Positions 43,962 through 54,712 of a DNA stretch of 64,000 nt are shown in pieces. The notes below the pieces were generated by a model, which ran no database searches, was not told where the DNA came from, and was given only the letters and a program-made list of their open reading frames with translations. This DNA comes from Larix kaempferi (taxonomy: Eukaryota; Streptophyta; Pinopsida; Pinales; Pinaceae), in the NCBI GenBank assembly GCA_027924585.1, contig BSBM01000252.1:7378001-7442000 (forward strand), written 5' to 3'. How positions within the stretch are numbered: the first letter of the stretch is position 1; each line of letters opens with the position of its first letter. The position numbers were made by a program, and so were the translations under genes.

Positions 43962-44750
43962 ATGGTCAAAAGCAACCAGAATAAACCTCCTCCAACATGT
44001 TCTCCAATCGCAACCCATATTCATGCCAACCCACTAACCACATTTACTATTGTCTCTTTTCCGCAACCTGAAACCATTTCCACACCGCTTCCACATTCAA
44101 CTCAACCTGAAGGAAATACTGCCATTCTTACTCCTTTACTTGCATATCCCGAGCTTAGGAACCAGATCGAAAGTTCTCAACGAGCTTTGGCTAGATAAAA
44201 ATCAAGACTTGCAAGAATCCAAGAGCTCCAAGAGAGTTTGGCTCATCGTTTCGAATCTTCTGTTGTTAATATCACAGACCCTACAACATATACGGCACCA
44301 GAAAATTTCTCGTGGTTGGAGGCTCCCAATCGTTCTTTGCACAACATCCTTACCAGCCAGACCAACCCTATATTCACCTCTGAGTGGGATAACCCTTTGT
44401 TCCAATCTGATTATCAAGTCAATGAAGCTTCGTCACCCAATCACCAAAGTTTAGTTCTTGGAATGGGTGGATCAGGACAACCACAATCTCCACCTAATTC
44501 TCGTCCTGATTCTCCTTGTGGTAATAATTCCCAAGGAAGTTCTTCTTATCATCATTCTATCAATTTATCTGACGATTCCAGTGACCAAGATAGAAATAAC
44601 CAATGCATGGCTAATAACCAGAATAGGCCTTGGATGGATCAAGACGCGGTGGTCGTTCCAGGTCCACAACACCCGCTACCGAAGAACCCCGAGAAAGTTT
44701 TGCCAAAATTTGACCCTGACGATAAATAGTCGACCGAAGACCACATAAAA
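43962..44750 (+). pseudogene. gag N-terminal part of a Ty3 element
   Basis: It starts at the ATG at 43962 shortly after the primer-binding site. One TAA (44196-44198) interrupts an otherwise open frame to 44729. The protein is Pro/Ser/Asn-rich and reaches VLPKFDPDDK followed by STEDHIK, the typical entry to the gag core of Ty3 elements of the TAT/Athila side. The gag core itself is missing: recognisable sequence stops near 44750. A deletion or later insertion there is likely. Confidence 0.65.
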
Positions 44751-45660
44751 ATGAATAAGCAAAGCATCAATCATGAATAATCAACATTATTGGGAAGGAG
44801 GATCAAGCATGTTTAAAAGATAAATAGGATATTATACAAGAGAGAAGGACAACAAAGAATTACCTTTGCTAAGAATGATCAAAACTAGAACACAAGTAAA
44901 GATGATTCAAGCAGCATTTTAAAAATAAAATCCCAATGTCACAAGCATCGCTACTACTTCTAGCAGGCGTCCATAACCTCAACAGGGTTTCCTTTTAATC
45001 CAAAGGATCGCTTTTATCCCAACCACTAAATATACATGTGTAAGGGTTACCGTGTATGTTTGATTTCCCAAAAGAAAACTAAAGGACACTGCCCTAACTT
45101 GGTGATCAGCTGGTGGAAATGCCATTCACAAAAAACTCGCAGAAAATGATCAAGCTAGCTCATGATGAGACCCCCTACCTTTTAAGTGAAAACTGAAAGG
45201 GAATTATGCTAGCTTGGTGACCAGCTGATGATAATGTCATTCCACAAGAATTCATGATCATGGTTAGGCCAGCTTGTAATAAGACATCCTGTCCTTTAGG
45301 TCAATTTTTGGGTCTACATTTATTTATTTATCTTACGAAAATTTTGTTGAGGGATAACAAGCCACCACTTTTGCTTGGCAACCAATTAATAGTAGTGTCA
45401 TTCACTGGTACTCCTTTTCATTATGAATAATCATATCCAAATACCACTAGTGGATGATGTCTCTAATATAGAACTTTTTTCATTCAATAAGCAAAGGAAA
45501 TAAGTAATAATGCAAAATCACAAGTGTAGGAAGATCATTCTAGACTAAAAAGTAATATTTACTACTGAAACCATGGAGATGTATATAAAAAAATGAGCCT
45601 TACTTCCTTTGCTTCTAATACTCTAGTTGTTGCCTAGGCTAATATGCATAGCGTCCATTG
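44751..45660. repeat. Degenerate direct repeats, no gene
   Basis: Two clear and one weaker copy of a roughly 110-170-bp unit containing GTGA(T/C)CAGCTG and the ATGCCATTC/ATGTCATTCC segment occur at about 45100, 45215 and 45380. No coding region is recognised. Confidence 0.4.
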
Positions 45661-45717
45661 ATGTTGAGAAGAAGATCAAAGAGTATGAGAAAAAAAATTA
45701 TTTGTTGAAAAGTTAGG

Positions 45718-46507
45718 TTGAATATTACAAATCAAGCCAGTTCAAAGTTTTGGAATTCATTGAATGATGCTTTCAAGATACAAATTGAGCTAAATCTTGT
45801 TCAAAGAGAATTTCACACCAAATCTCAACACCTACAAGTTCAGAGCCAAGATATAGTAGAATTATGTATCATCTTAAGAACTAGATGGTTAAATATGATT
45901 GAGCAAGCTGCAATTCGAGAGTGTAAACAATTTCTAGTCCTCCTAGAAGAGATTCATTAAGAAATACCTATTTTCATTGAAGCAACTCTACTAGAGATTG
46001 AGTTGAATAATAGATATTGGATAGACTCCACTGAAAATGCAATGAGGGAAATTAGACAAGAGATATCAGATTGTGCCACTATGTGGAAGGTAACAAAAAA
46101 GATGACAAATACATGTCATCCACTCTTTTCTGGTCTAAAGGACAATTTCTTCCCCTATCCTCAAGTAATCGAAGAACTACAAGACTACATAAATTCGAAT
46201 AGTATGATAATTCATTTTCATTGAGGCCCCTATCAAAGACATCACACCAATCAAAACAATGTTGCATAATGTGGAGAAGTTTGAAAAAGTAATGAGCCAA
46301 ATCATTACATCATATAAGGTTCCTTTCAAACAACATAGCTTTCCCCAAGATGATGCACTTAAGGAAGTAGTTGAATCTTGGAATTTTTTTATTGAAACTA
46401 TGGAAATGAGCAATGTGAGGCAACAAGTAAGCAAGAAAATGAGACAAATAGACAAGAAGGGGAATCATGTAGTCAAGCCTATAATTCGAACAATCAAGGA
46501 GGGAAAT
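45718..46507 (+). pseudogene. Decayed coiled-coil-like coding remnant
   Basis: Frame one runs 45718-46224 with one stop (45958), then a shifted frame continues 46259-46507. The composition is helical and rich in Gln, Glu, Ile and Asn (QREFHTKSQHLQVQSQDIVE, SNVRQQVSKKMRQIDKK). No family is recognised. It may be the C-terminal part of the same kind of unknown frame as 39455-43090, since both follow the same orientation and lie in 3' parts of LTR elements; this is inference. Confidence 0.35.
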
Positions 46508-46510
46508 TGA

Positions 46511-47937
46511 AATGATTGGTCTCCCCTAAACCTTTTAGTATAAATAATATGAATTTAATCAAGATATAGGATTTTTGTTAAACAATATAAACTATTTTTT
46601 AATTTTAAATAAGAATCCAAGGCTAGCCACTTTTCAAGACTCAATCGGGTGTATGTGTGGGGTGGGACTATTTTGTTTCTACTTATACTAGAGTGGATGT
46701 AATAATGTTTCCTTTTGTTGTATACTACTATTTTGCAAATAATAATTATCTCTTACTGTTGTTTTCTATTAGTTTCTAACTATGAATGTGAGATTATTGT
46801 TGGTTATTACATTTCAGGCTAACCTGATTTTAATAACTAGTTGTTTATATTATTTTAGTCATTGATTTGCATTATACGATTTTATATACTCAATTATTGG
46901 AATCTTATCATTCTCATATTGAAACTCTATTCTTAGATCCTAGCCAGGTTATTAGAATAGGACTACAATATGTTTTTAGTATAGTACTTAATTCAAGATT
47001 TAGCCATTCAAAAGATAAAATTCAACTATCTTTTCATGGCAATTGGGCCAACATATCATAGCGGATTTCAATGTTCGGGTACACAGGGTACTCCCAAAAG
47101 ACCGAACACCTAGAGCAACCACTTCACACAAATAGATCACAGATCAACACACCGATGTTTTGACGTGGTTTAAACCCTCATAAGGGAAACACTCCACAGC
47201 CCCGGCCAAATAGCTTCTACGGGACAATTTATTATGCAAAGAAAGAAAGTTACAAATGAGCTTCTCATAATCGATCAACTTTCCAATGACCCTCCATGCT
47301 CTTTAAATAGAGATCATGGACCAATCGAGTGTTAAGCCACGGATCAAGGGTAGGTATGATATAAGAAAATTTGAGTCGTTGGATCACTCTATGTCAGGAA
47401 CATATCATGACCGTCGGATTAAGTATTTACAAATGCATACTAATGCATACTAAAGAAACACACTTTTCCTAATGGATATATTACACAAGTTGATCTTAAC
47501 TAACTCCTAAGTGTCTAAATATCCTAACATTCAATCTAAAAAAGGAAAATTCTAATTGGACCTTGGCCTTGGGAAACCCCCCTAAGGTTGAAAATGGACA
47601 TAACGTCCATGTTTATATACGAGAGTGCCAACATTAGCTAGAACTATGCTAGGAATCACTTTACAAAATATAAATATTATGTGTAAAAAGAGTTCATTGA
47701 ATTAAAACAATCACCCAAACCATAATAAGTTTGAACATTTTGTCCATATTTTTTGTTCATGACCAGAATCCTTGATGATTGACTCTACTAATTCTGAAGG
47801 TAGAAAATAGCAGTGCATTAATGGACATGTTTAAATGTCTAATGTTTAAAACAATCAAATCATATGAACATGGATAATGATTGATATTGGAAAATATTTT
47901 GATATCTTCAAGGAAATAGTAGAGATTGATGTTGAAT
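46511..47937. other. Intergenic AT-rich DNA
   Basis: No gene is supported. The segment 47060-47650 contains GATGTTTTGACGTGGTTTAA and a less AT-rich stretch that resembles LTR or LTR-flank sequence of plant elements, but no paired copy is present. Confidence 0.4.
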
Positions 47938-47954
47938 AACCTCCAACCACATCA
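47938..47954. repeat. SINE target-site duplication, left copy
   Basis: AACCTCCAACCACATCA, repeated exactly at 48196-48212. Confidence 0.9.
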
Positions 47955-48195
47955 TCCGTGAGATGTAGAACAATCAGTGGCGGGTAATGGTTAAGACACC
48001 CCTAAGCGGAAAGGTTGCCGGTTCGAAACCCCGCGGATAGTAAAATCCAACCATGTTAAGGGTTGGTGAGGTCCAGGCCGGGTGCGATCCCCGGGTGATT
48101 TTGACGGCTTAGATGCCCCTAGTTCGCAGTCTCTCAGCCAAAGGCGAACCCTCCTAGTCAGGGGGTACTACCACTTGCCAACAACAACAACAAAA
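47955..48195 (+). mobile_element. tRNA-derived SINE
   Basis: 241 bp between 17-bp perfect target duplications. The 5' part has RNA polymerase III internal promoter boxes: an A-box-like TGGCGGGTAATGG (47978-47990) and a B box GGTTCGAAACC (48020-48030), about 30 bp apart as in tRNA genes. The tRNA-unrelated body follows (GGGTGCGATCCCCGGGTGAT), and the 3' end is a CAA-repeat tail running into A6. It encodes no protein and is copied by LINE machinery. The intact duplications suggest a rather recent insertion. Confidence 0.9.
48020..48030 (+). promoter_or_regulatory. Pol III B box of the SINE
   Basis: GGTTCGAAACC fits the B-box consensus GWTCRANNC and lies about 30 bp after the A-box-like element. 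Confidence 0.8.
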
Positions 48196-48212
48196 AACCT
48201 CCAACCACATCA

Positions 48213-48960
48213 AAATAGAAAAAGCAAAGCAATCTTGGGATGATATTTGATAGCATCCAAATAAAACAAGAAATCAATTTGTATGAAACCTCCAATGGTT
48301 TCAATATGAAACCAAAAATTGATTTGTAAAAGCCTCCAATGGTATCAAATCAAAACAAAAAAAAAATATTTATGAATTTCTTCACAAGATCATTGCAAAT
48401 ATCAAAACACTTATCATGGAAAGAAATTTAGAAGTGCTTTTTTACACCAATCACAGCGAAATATCAAATTGAAATCGAGGTTAAATCAAAAGACCATCGG
48501 CCACCTTGAAGAAAAGTGAAAGCTCAATAATTGGAGAAGGCTCATCAACACCATCCGAGAGTTGGAAAATATAGAAGTTAAAAAGATCGAAAACATCATG
48601 CACAACCAACAAGCTTCCTGGGCTTTTGTCGAACCCATAGAAAATGAAGTAGACAAAAATAAAACAAGGGTTGAGATCTCTAACTGACAACTCATGGAAG
48701 CATAAACTAATGGTCAAAACGAAAGATATTGCCTTCGAAATTTTATGGTCCAGCGAGCAACTCAAACTTAGAACAATGAAAATGACTTTCGAATTCAAGG
48801 GTCCCGCCCTATAATATAACACATTTACAACTTTTTTAAGTTTACATTTAAAGTTTCAATAATCACTAATAAAAGATAGTATTTAATGCAATGACATGTA
48901 AAATTCATGGAAATTTAGATTAGCTTTGGGATTTATGGGATACTCTAAGACATTTTAATT
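48213..48960. other. No recognised feature
   Basis: AT-rich DNA. Near 48280-48350 the phrase AAACCTCCAATGGTTTCAA and a close variant occur twice. Frames on either strand (48481-48822) show no family resemblance. Confidence 0.4.
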
Positions 48961-48968
48961 AATTATGA

Positions 48969-49058
48969 CAAAGAATTTGTCATCTTTGTAGCACTAAGAG
49001 GGTTGAAGATGAAAATCAACTTCTTTTGAAATGTTTTGCATACAACCACATTAGATCA
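48969..49058 (+). pseudogene. Possible C-terminal zinc-knuckle remnant of a LINE reverse transcriptase
   Basis: A short frame reads RICHLCSTKRVEDENQLLL and then KCFAYNHIR. The pattern C-x2-C ... VEDE ... C-x-x-Y-x-x-I-R is typical of the extreme C-terminus of many LINE-encoded proteins. It is only about 30 codons, bounded by stops, with nothing else of a LINE detected upstream. Confidence 0.3.
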
Positions 49059-49619
49059 TAATTTCAAAATATTTAGGGATTTAGGATTTCCGTGGTGATC
49101 TTTGTTTATAGAACCAGTTTCCGGAGTGACCATGGTTGCCATTTTTTAGTCGACATTTCGAATCCTCAATTGGATCCATCATCAGGACAAATAGTCACTT
49201 GGTAATAGTTGTGGACGAGACCTATAAATAATGATCTAGAGGAGCGGGATCAATCATTTTACAGGTCATCTTGTAGAAGCAAAATTATTGTTGGCTATGA
49301 ACAAAAGATCAAAAACAAAACTACCAACACCAATAATGTAAAAAGGGAACTAAAAATAAGACATATCTTTAATTGTATTTGGTTTTCTTGGTTTCTTTTG
49401 TGCCCCTTTAGATTTTAGGGTTTGCCTCTTTTGTTTTTAGATATTTCTTATTTTTCTTTCCCTTTTTACATTGTTAGTGTTGGTAGTTTTGTTTTTGATC
49501 TTTTGTTCATAGCTGACAATAATTTTGCTTCTACAAGATGACCTATAAAATTATTGATCCCGCTGCTCTAGAATATTATTTATAAGTCTTGTCTACAACT
49601 CTTACCAAGTGATTATTTG

Positions 49620-50118
49620 TGTTGGTTATGGAGCCAGATCTTCCAGTCTCATAGATGATATTGTCTCAGCCATGCACCTAAGAGGACTCTACACTCTTGC
49701 CCCTACCTTGGGGTTCGGGAGCAACGCCCCCGAGAAAAAAATTTGGGGTTGTTTTCGCCAACAGTTTTCGGGCCCATGGTTTTGGGTAACCCGTGGTATT
49801 TTTCCATTGTATTTCCCTTATAAAAGAAAGACATTGTAATACGGCTAGGGTTGATGTATTAGGTATTATGCATTGTAAAGATCTCTGATATCAATAAGAG
49901 AGACTATGAGACAGTGAAGAGGAAGTGCAGTGGTTGTGCTGCAGGTTGTATCCCTTCACTTTGCTGGACGGAATAATAAGAAGGATTGGCAACTTCAGTG
50001 TGGACGTAGCCCAAGTTCGGGTGAACCACAATATATCTGTGTCTCTCTTGTAATGTGTGTGTGATTATATTTTCATTTTTGTTTATTGTTATTGCTCCGC
50101 GATCCTGTTTTTCTAACA
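49620..50118 (+). repeat. copia 5' LTR
   Basis: 499 bp, TGTTGGTTATGG to TTCTAACA. TATA box TATAAAAG near 49819. It has a 27-bp length difference from the 3' LTR around 49710-49750 (a GAGAAAAAAATTTGGGG-containing segment is absent from the 3' copy), besides point differences. Confidence 0.92.
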
Positions 50119-50120
50119 AT

Positions 50121-50133
50121 TGGTATCAAAGCC
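50121..50133 (+). other. copia primer-binding site
   Basis: TGGTATCAAAGCC, two bases after the LTR, of initiator tRNA-Met type as usual for copia. Confidence 0.85.
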
Positions 50134-50193
50134 AAAGGCCTATTTGACAGATAAACCCGCAGGAAGCTAGGGTTTCTGGTTCGAGTGGGAGAA

Positions 50194-50982
50194 ATGGCAG
50201 AAGAAGGAAAGCTTAAGGTCGAGAAGTTTAACGGCCAAAACTTCCAGTTATGGAAGATGCAAATGGAGGACTATCTGTACCAGAAGGATCTATTCCTGTC
50301 GTTGGGAGGAAGAGCAAAGTAGTCGGCGGCCATGAAGGACGAAGAATGGGAGGTTCTTGACAGAAAGGCTCTGGGAACAATACGACTGAGCCTGGCTTCG
50401 TTGGTGGCTTTCAATATCTCAAAAGAAACGAAAACAGAGAGTTTGATGAGCGCACTAGGTAAGTTGTATGAAAAACCCTCGGCCTCCAACAAGGTATTTC
50501 TAATTAAGCGTTTATTTAATATGAAGATGTCTAAAGGTGGATCTGTTACTGATCATTTAAATGAGTTTAATACGGTTACAAATCAACTAAGTTCTGTAAG
50601 TGTGAACTTTGATGATGAGGTTAGGGCTCTTCTAATCTTGTGTTCATTGCCAGAAAGCTGGAATAGCTTGGTCATGGTTGTAAGTAACTCTGTCTCTGGT
50701 TCAAACACCTTGAAATTTGATGATGTTATTGGTGTTATTCTTAGCAAGGAAATGCGAAGAAAAAGAACAGGTGAGACATCAGGTAATGCGTTGACCATGG
50801 AGACCAGGGGAAGACAAAAGGAGAGAGGAAAGAGCCAAGGTAATCGTGGGAAGTCTAAAATGGGCAAATCCAAGTCCATAATGGGAAAGATAGAGTGCTG
50901 GAACTGTGGAAAGAAAGAACATCTGAAGAAAGACTGTAGATCTCTAAAGAAGAAAGGAGATGCACAGAAGAAAACTACCTAA
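50194..50982 (+). pseudogene. copia gag
   Basis: ATG at 50194 (MAEEGKLKVEKFNGQNFQLW, the standard opening). An in-frame TAG at 50320-50322 interrupts it. The UBN2-type gag core follows (SNKVFLIKRLFNMKMSKGGS, ALLILCSLPESWNSLV) and a CCHC knuckle (CWNCGKKEHLKKDC). It ends at a TAA at 50980 where coding sequence would normally continue into protease. Confidence 0.9.
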
Positions 50983-52480
50983 GAAGCAAATGCAGCAGGT
51001 GATGTGTTACAAGATGCTTTGATTCTTGCATTAGATAATACTAGTGATTATTGGGTAGTAGATTCCAAGGGCTTCATGTCATGCTACACCCCATAGGAAA
51101 TACTTTCATGATTATGTTCCAGGCGATTTTGGACATGTTTTATTGGGTGATGATGAGCCATGTAAAATTGTTGGAATGGGTAAGGTATGGATAAAAGTTA
51201 AGAATGGAACTGACTAGATGTTAAAAGATGTTAGGCATATTCCTGCTATGAAAAGAAATCTGATCTCAACAAGGCAGTTGGGAGATGGCTGCTGTCTATC
51301 TACATTTGGAGAAAAGTGGTGGAAGATCACTAAAAGATCAATGGTGATAGCAAAAGGAGACAGGGTAGGTACGTTGTATTTATGTCCTCATAATACTGAC
51401 CATTCTATCTCTTTAGCTTCCACAGGAACAAATACAGCATTGTGGCATCATAGGCTTGGCCACATGAGTGAGAAGGGGATGCAGATTCTCCACTCAAGAA
51501 AGTTGCTGTCAGATTTGAAGCAGGTAAGTTTGGAATTCTGTGAGAACTGTGTTTATGGAAAACATAAGAGAGTCAGATTTCTCAGGGTTAGGAAACAGAA
51601 GAAGAATGAAAAGTTAGAGCTAGTGAATACAGATGTATGGGGACCGGCTCAAGTACAATCTCTTGGTGGCTCTCATTATTATGTTACATTTATTGATGAT
51701 GCAACTAGGAAAACTTGGGTTTATTGCATTAGACATAAATCTGATGTGTTTGCTACTTTTAAAAAGTGAAAAGCTTTGGTTGAGAATGAGACGGGAAAAA
51801 GGTTGAAGTGTCTCAGATCTGATAATGGAGGTGAGTACTGTGACAAGGATTTTGATAGTTACTGTTCATACCATGAGATTCGTAGAGAGAAGACAGTCCC
51901 AAGAACACCACAAGAAAATGGTGTGTCTGAAAGGATGAACAGAACGATCATGGAGCGTGCAAGGTGTATGAGATTGCATGCAGGGTTGCCCTTACAGTTT
52001 TGGGCAGATGCTATAAATACTGTTGTTTATTTAATAAATAGAGGACCTTCAAGTGCTTTGGATGGTGGTATTCCAGAGGAGGCATGGACATATAAAAAGG
52101 TAAACTACTCATTTCTGAGAACATTTGGTTGTGAAGCATTTGTCCATATTGATAAAGAAAATAGAACAAAGCTTGAAGCTAAATCCAAGAAATGTACATT
52201 TATTGGATATGGGGTTGATGATTTTGGTTATCGTTTATGGGATGATGAAAATCACAAAATCATTAGAAGTAGAGATGTCATATTCAATGAAAAGGTCATG
52301 TATAAAGATCAGTTGCAGGGAAAGAAATAGGAAAAGGAAAACACAGAGTACATAGTACTTGATGAAATTCAAGAAAATGAAGTTCCAAAGGTGCCAGAAA
52401 ATCAAGAACAACACCAAGTACCTGAAACTCCTGCAACTACAAGAAGATCTACCAGGTTAAGTAGACTCCCTGAATGATAC
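50983..52480 (+). pseudogene. copia protease and integrase
   Basis: The protease active site near 51060 is broken by a one-base insertion: the Asp-Ser-Gly motif can only be recovered by a frame change. A TAG at 51215 replaces a probable Trp. Integrase follows with its zinc finger (WHHRLGHMSEKGMQIL, CENCVYGKHKRVRF), core Asp residues (NTDVWGPAQ, RSDNGGEYCD) and Glu (PQENGVSERMNRTIMERAR). Further stops lie at 51767, 52328 and 52475. Confidence 0.9.
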
Positions 52481-52489
52481 TCTCCTTCA

Positions 52490-54073
52490 ATGTATTATTT
52501 TTTGATGACTAATGCTGGTGAACCAGAATGTTATGAAGAAGCAATGCAAGTGGAAACTAGAAAGAAGTGGGATCAAGGCATGAATGAGGAGATGGACTCA
52601 TTAGTAGGAAACCAGACTTGGGATCTGGTTCAGTTGCCTGCTGGTAAAAGAGCATTGCAGAACAAATGGATTTACAGGTTGAAGGAAGAAGAAGGAGGTA
52701 AGAAGCGGTACAAGGCCATACTTGTTGTAAAGGGGTTTGGACAAAAGAAATGTATAGATTTTGATGAAATATTTTCTCCTGTTGTTAAGATGACTTCAAT
52801 TAGGACTATTTTAAGTCTAGTGGCGGTAGAAGATTTGCATATTGAACAGTTGGATGTAAAAACAGCCTTTCTCCATGGGGATTTGGAGGAAGAGATATAT
52901 ATGCAGCGGCCACAAGGGTATGAGGTCAAAGGTAAGGAAAACTTGGTATGCAGGTTGAAAAAGAGTTTGTATGGCTTGAAGCAAGCTCCAAGGCAGTGGT
53001 ATTTAAAATTTGACAGGTTTATGACAGAACAAGGTTATAGTAGATATCATTCTGACCACTTTGTTTATTTCAAGAAACTAGACAATGAAAGATATATTAT
53101 CTTGTTATTGTATGTGGATGACATGCTTGTTGCAGGGTCTAACATGCAGGATATAAATGTACTCAAAAGGAAGCTAGTTAATTCATTTGCGATGAAGGAT
53201 TTGGGTGCTGCAAAGAAAATCCTTGGTATGAGAATAATGAGAGACAGGAAAAATCGCAAATTGACATTATCTCAGAGTGAGTACATACAAAAGGTGTTGG
53301 AAAGGTTCAGAATGCAAAATGCAAAATCAGTAAGTACACCTTTGGCCATCCATTTCAATCTAACTAAGGAAATGTGTCCCAAGACACAGGAAGATACGGA
53401 TTACATGTCCAAGATTCCCTATCAATCAGCAGTTGGCAGCTTGATGTATGCCATGGTGTGCACAAGACCAAATATTGCACAAGCAGTGGGAGTTGTGAGC
53501 AGATATATGAACAATCCAGGTAAAGAACATTGGAAGGCAGTACAGTGGATTCTCAGATATTTGAGAGGTACTACCACTCAGGCATTATGTTTTGGAGGTT
53601 CAGACACTGTTTTACAGGGATATGTTGATGCAGATATGGCAGGTGATAAGGATAGCAGGAGGAGCACCACAGGGTATGTGTTTATTGTAGGTGGAACAGT
53701 AGTAAGTTGGATTTTGAAACTGCAGAAGGTTGTTGCACTTTCAACAACAGAAGCAGAGTATGTTGCTGTTACAGAGGCTAGTAAAGAAATGATTTGGTTG
53801 CATAGGTTTATGGAGGAAGTGGGTAAGAAGCAGAAGGATAGCAGGTTGTATAGTGACAGCCAGAGTACCATTCATCTTGCAAAGAACTCAGCATTCCATT
53901 CTAGGACTAAACATATACAGCTGAAGTACCATTTCATACGCTTTGTTCTGGAAGATGAACTGTTGAAGCTAGAAAAGATACATACTAGCCAAAATCCTGC
54001 AGACATGTTCACAAAGGTAGTGACCAGAGAGAAATTGAGTTCCTGCTCGGTTTCAATTGGCCTTCTAGCATGA
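52490..54073 (+). CDS. copia reverse transcriptase-RNase H, open frame in a dead element
   Basis: 527 codons without a stop. RT shows LVGNQTWDLVQLPAGKRAL, FDEIFSPVVKMTSIRTIL, LDVKTAFLHGDLEEEIYMQ, KSLYGLKQAPRQWY and the catalytic LLYVDDMLVAGS. RNase H shows GYVDADMAGDKDSRRSTTGY, EAEYVAV, DSQSTIHLA and HIQLKYHFIR. Sequence style places it with the Tork/Tnt1 group. A TGA at 52475 lies just upstream, so this piece can no longer be translated as part of the polyprotein. Confidence 0.92.
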   Translation: MYYFLMTNAGEPECYEEAMQVETRKKWDQGMNEEMDSLVGNQTWDLVQLPAGKRALQNKWIYRLKEEEGGKKRYKAILVVKGFGQKKCIDFDEIFSPVVKMTSIRTILSLVAVEDLHIEQLDVKTAFLHGDLEEEIYMQRPQGYEVKGKENLVCRLKKSLYGLKQAPRQWYLKFDRFMTEQGYSRYHSDHFVYFKKLDNERYIILLLYVDDMLVAGSNMQDINVLKRKLVNSFAMKDLGAAKKILGMRIMRDRKNRKLTLSQSEYIQKVLERFRMQNAKSVSTPLAIHFNLTKEMCPKTQEDTDYMSKIPYQSAVGSLMYAMVCTRPNIAQAVGVVSRYMNNPGKEHWKAVQWILRYLRGTTTQALCFGGSDTVLQGYVDADMAGDKDSRRSTTGYVFIVGGTVVSWILKLQKVVALSTTEAEYVAVTEASKEMIWLHRFMEEVGKKQKDSRLYSDSQSTIHLAKNSAFHSRTKHIQLKYHFIRFVLEDELLKLEKIHTSQNPADMFTKVVTREKLSSCSVSIGLLA

Positions 54074-54149
54074 AGGTGAAGATGAGAAAGTTGCCAAGTC
54101 CAAAGTCCAGTAAGTACAGCAGCGGTGGAGTTGTTGTGATCAGTATCCA

Positions 54150-54159
54150 AGTGGGAGAT
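54150..54159 (+). other. copia polypurine tract
   Basis: AAGTGGGAGAT directly before the 3' LTR start TGTTGG, the usual copia form. Confidence 0.85.
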
Positions 54160-54631
54160 TGTTGGTTACTGAGCCAGATCTTCCAGTCTCATAAATGATA
54201 TTGTCTCAGTCGTGCACCTCAGAGAACTGTACACTCTTGCCCCTACCTTGGGGTTCAGGGGCTGTTTTCGCCAACAGTTTTCGAGCCCATGGTTTTGGGT
54301 AACCTGTGGTATTTTCCCATTGTATTTCCCTTATAAAAGAAAGACATTTTAATATGGCTAGGGTTGATGTATTAGGTATTATGCATTGTAAAGATCTCTG
54401 AGATCAAGAAGAGAGACTGTGAGACAATGAAGAGGAAGTGTAGTGGTTGTGCTGCAGGTTGTATCCCTTCACTTTGTTGGACGGAATAATAATAAGGACT
54501 AGCAACTTCAGTGTGGATGTAGCCCAAGTTGGGGTGAACCACAATATATCTGTGTCTCTCTTGTAATGTGTGTGTGATTATATTTGCATTTCTATTTATT
54601 GTTATTGCTCTGCGATCCTTTTTTTCTAACA
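54160..54631 (+). repeat. copia 3' LTR
   Basis: 472 bp, TGTTGGTTACTG to TTCTAACA, with TATAAAAG near 54332. Confidence 0.92.
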
Positions 54632-54712
54632 ATTTTTCCTATTGATGGATCCAATTGAGGATTCAAAACATCAACTCAAAAATGGCAATCATGGTCACTC
54701 CGGAAACTGGTT

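Larger units (their letters stand above)
49620..54631 (+). mobile_element. Ty1/copia retrotransposon (Tork/Tnt1-like), decayed
   Basis: 5' LTR 49620-50118, primer-binding site, gag, protease, integrase, RT-RNase H, polypurine tract, 3' LTR 54160-54631. Target duplication ATTTG (49615-49619) and ATTTT (54632-54636), one mismatch. The empty site can be read from the other arm of the hairpin it split, which confirms both borders. Gene order gag-PR-IN-RT-RH is diagnostic of copia. Six in-frame stops and one frameshift disable it. Confidence 0.95.
49112..54712. mobile_element. Long-hairpin MITE-like element split by the copia insertion
   Basis: Left arm 49112-49368 is the inverted complement of 49439-49619 continued at 54637-54712; both arms total 257 bp around a 70-bp loop (584 bp after removal of the copia element). 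Outer ends read AACCAGTTTCCGGAGTGACC and its complement. The arms differ at scattered sites. No coding capacity. The 13-mer TTTCAAAATATTT occurs near both outer ends (49062-49074 and 54714-54726) but is not symmetric to the left arm border, so the target duplication is unresolved. Foldback or Mutator-like MITE are both possible. Confidence 0.85.

Noticed and set aside
49369-49438. Hairpin loop considered as a small gene
   Set aside because: 70 bp, T-rich, no frame; it is the loop of the MITE-like element.
54160-54631. Right copia LTR considered as a separate solo LTR
   Set aside because: The polypurine tract, target duplication and the matching hairpin arm show it is the 3' LTR of the same element.
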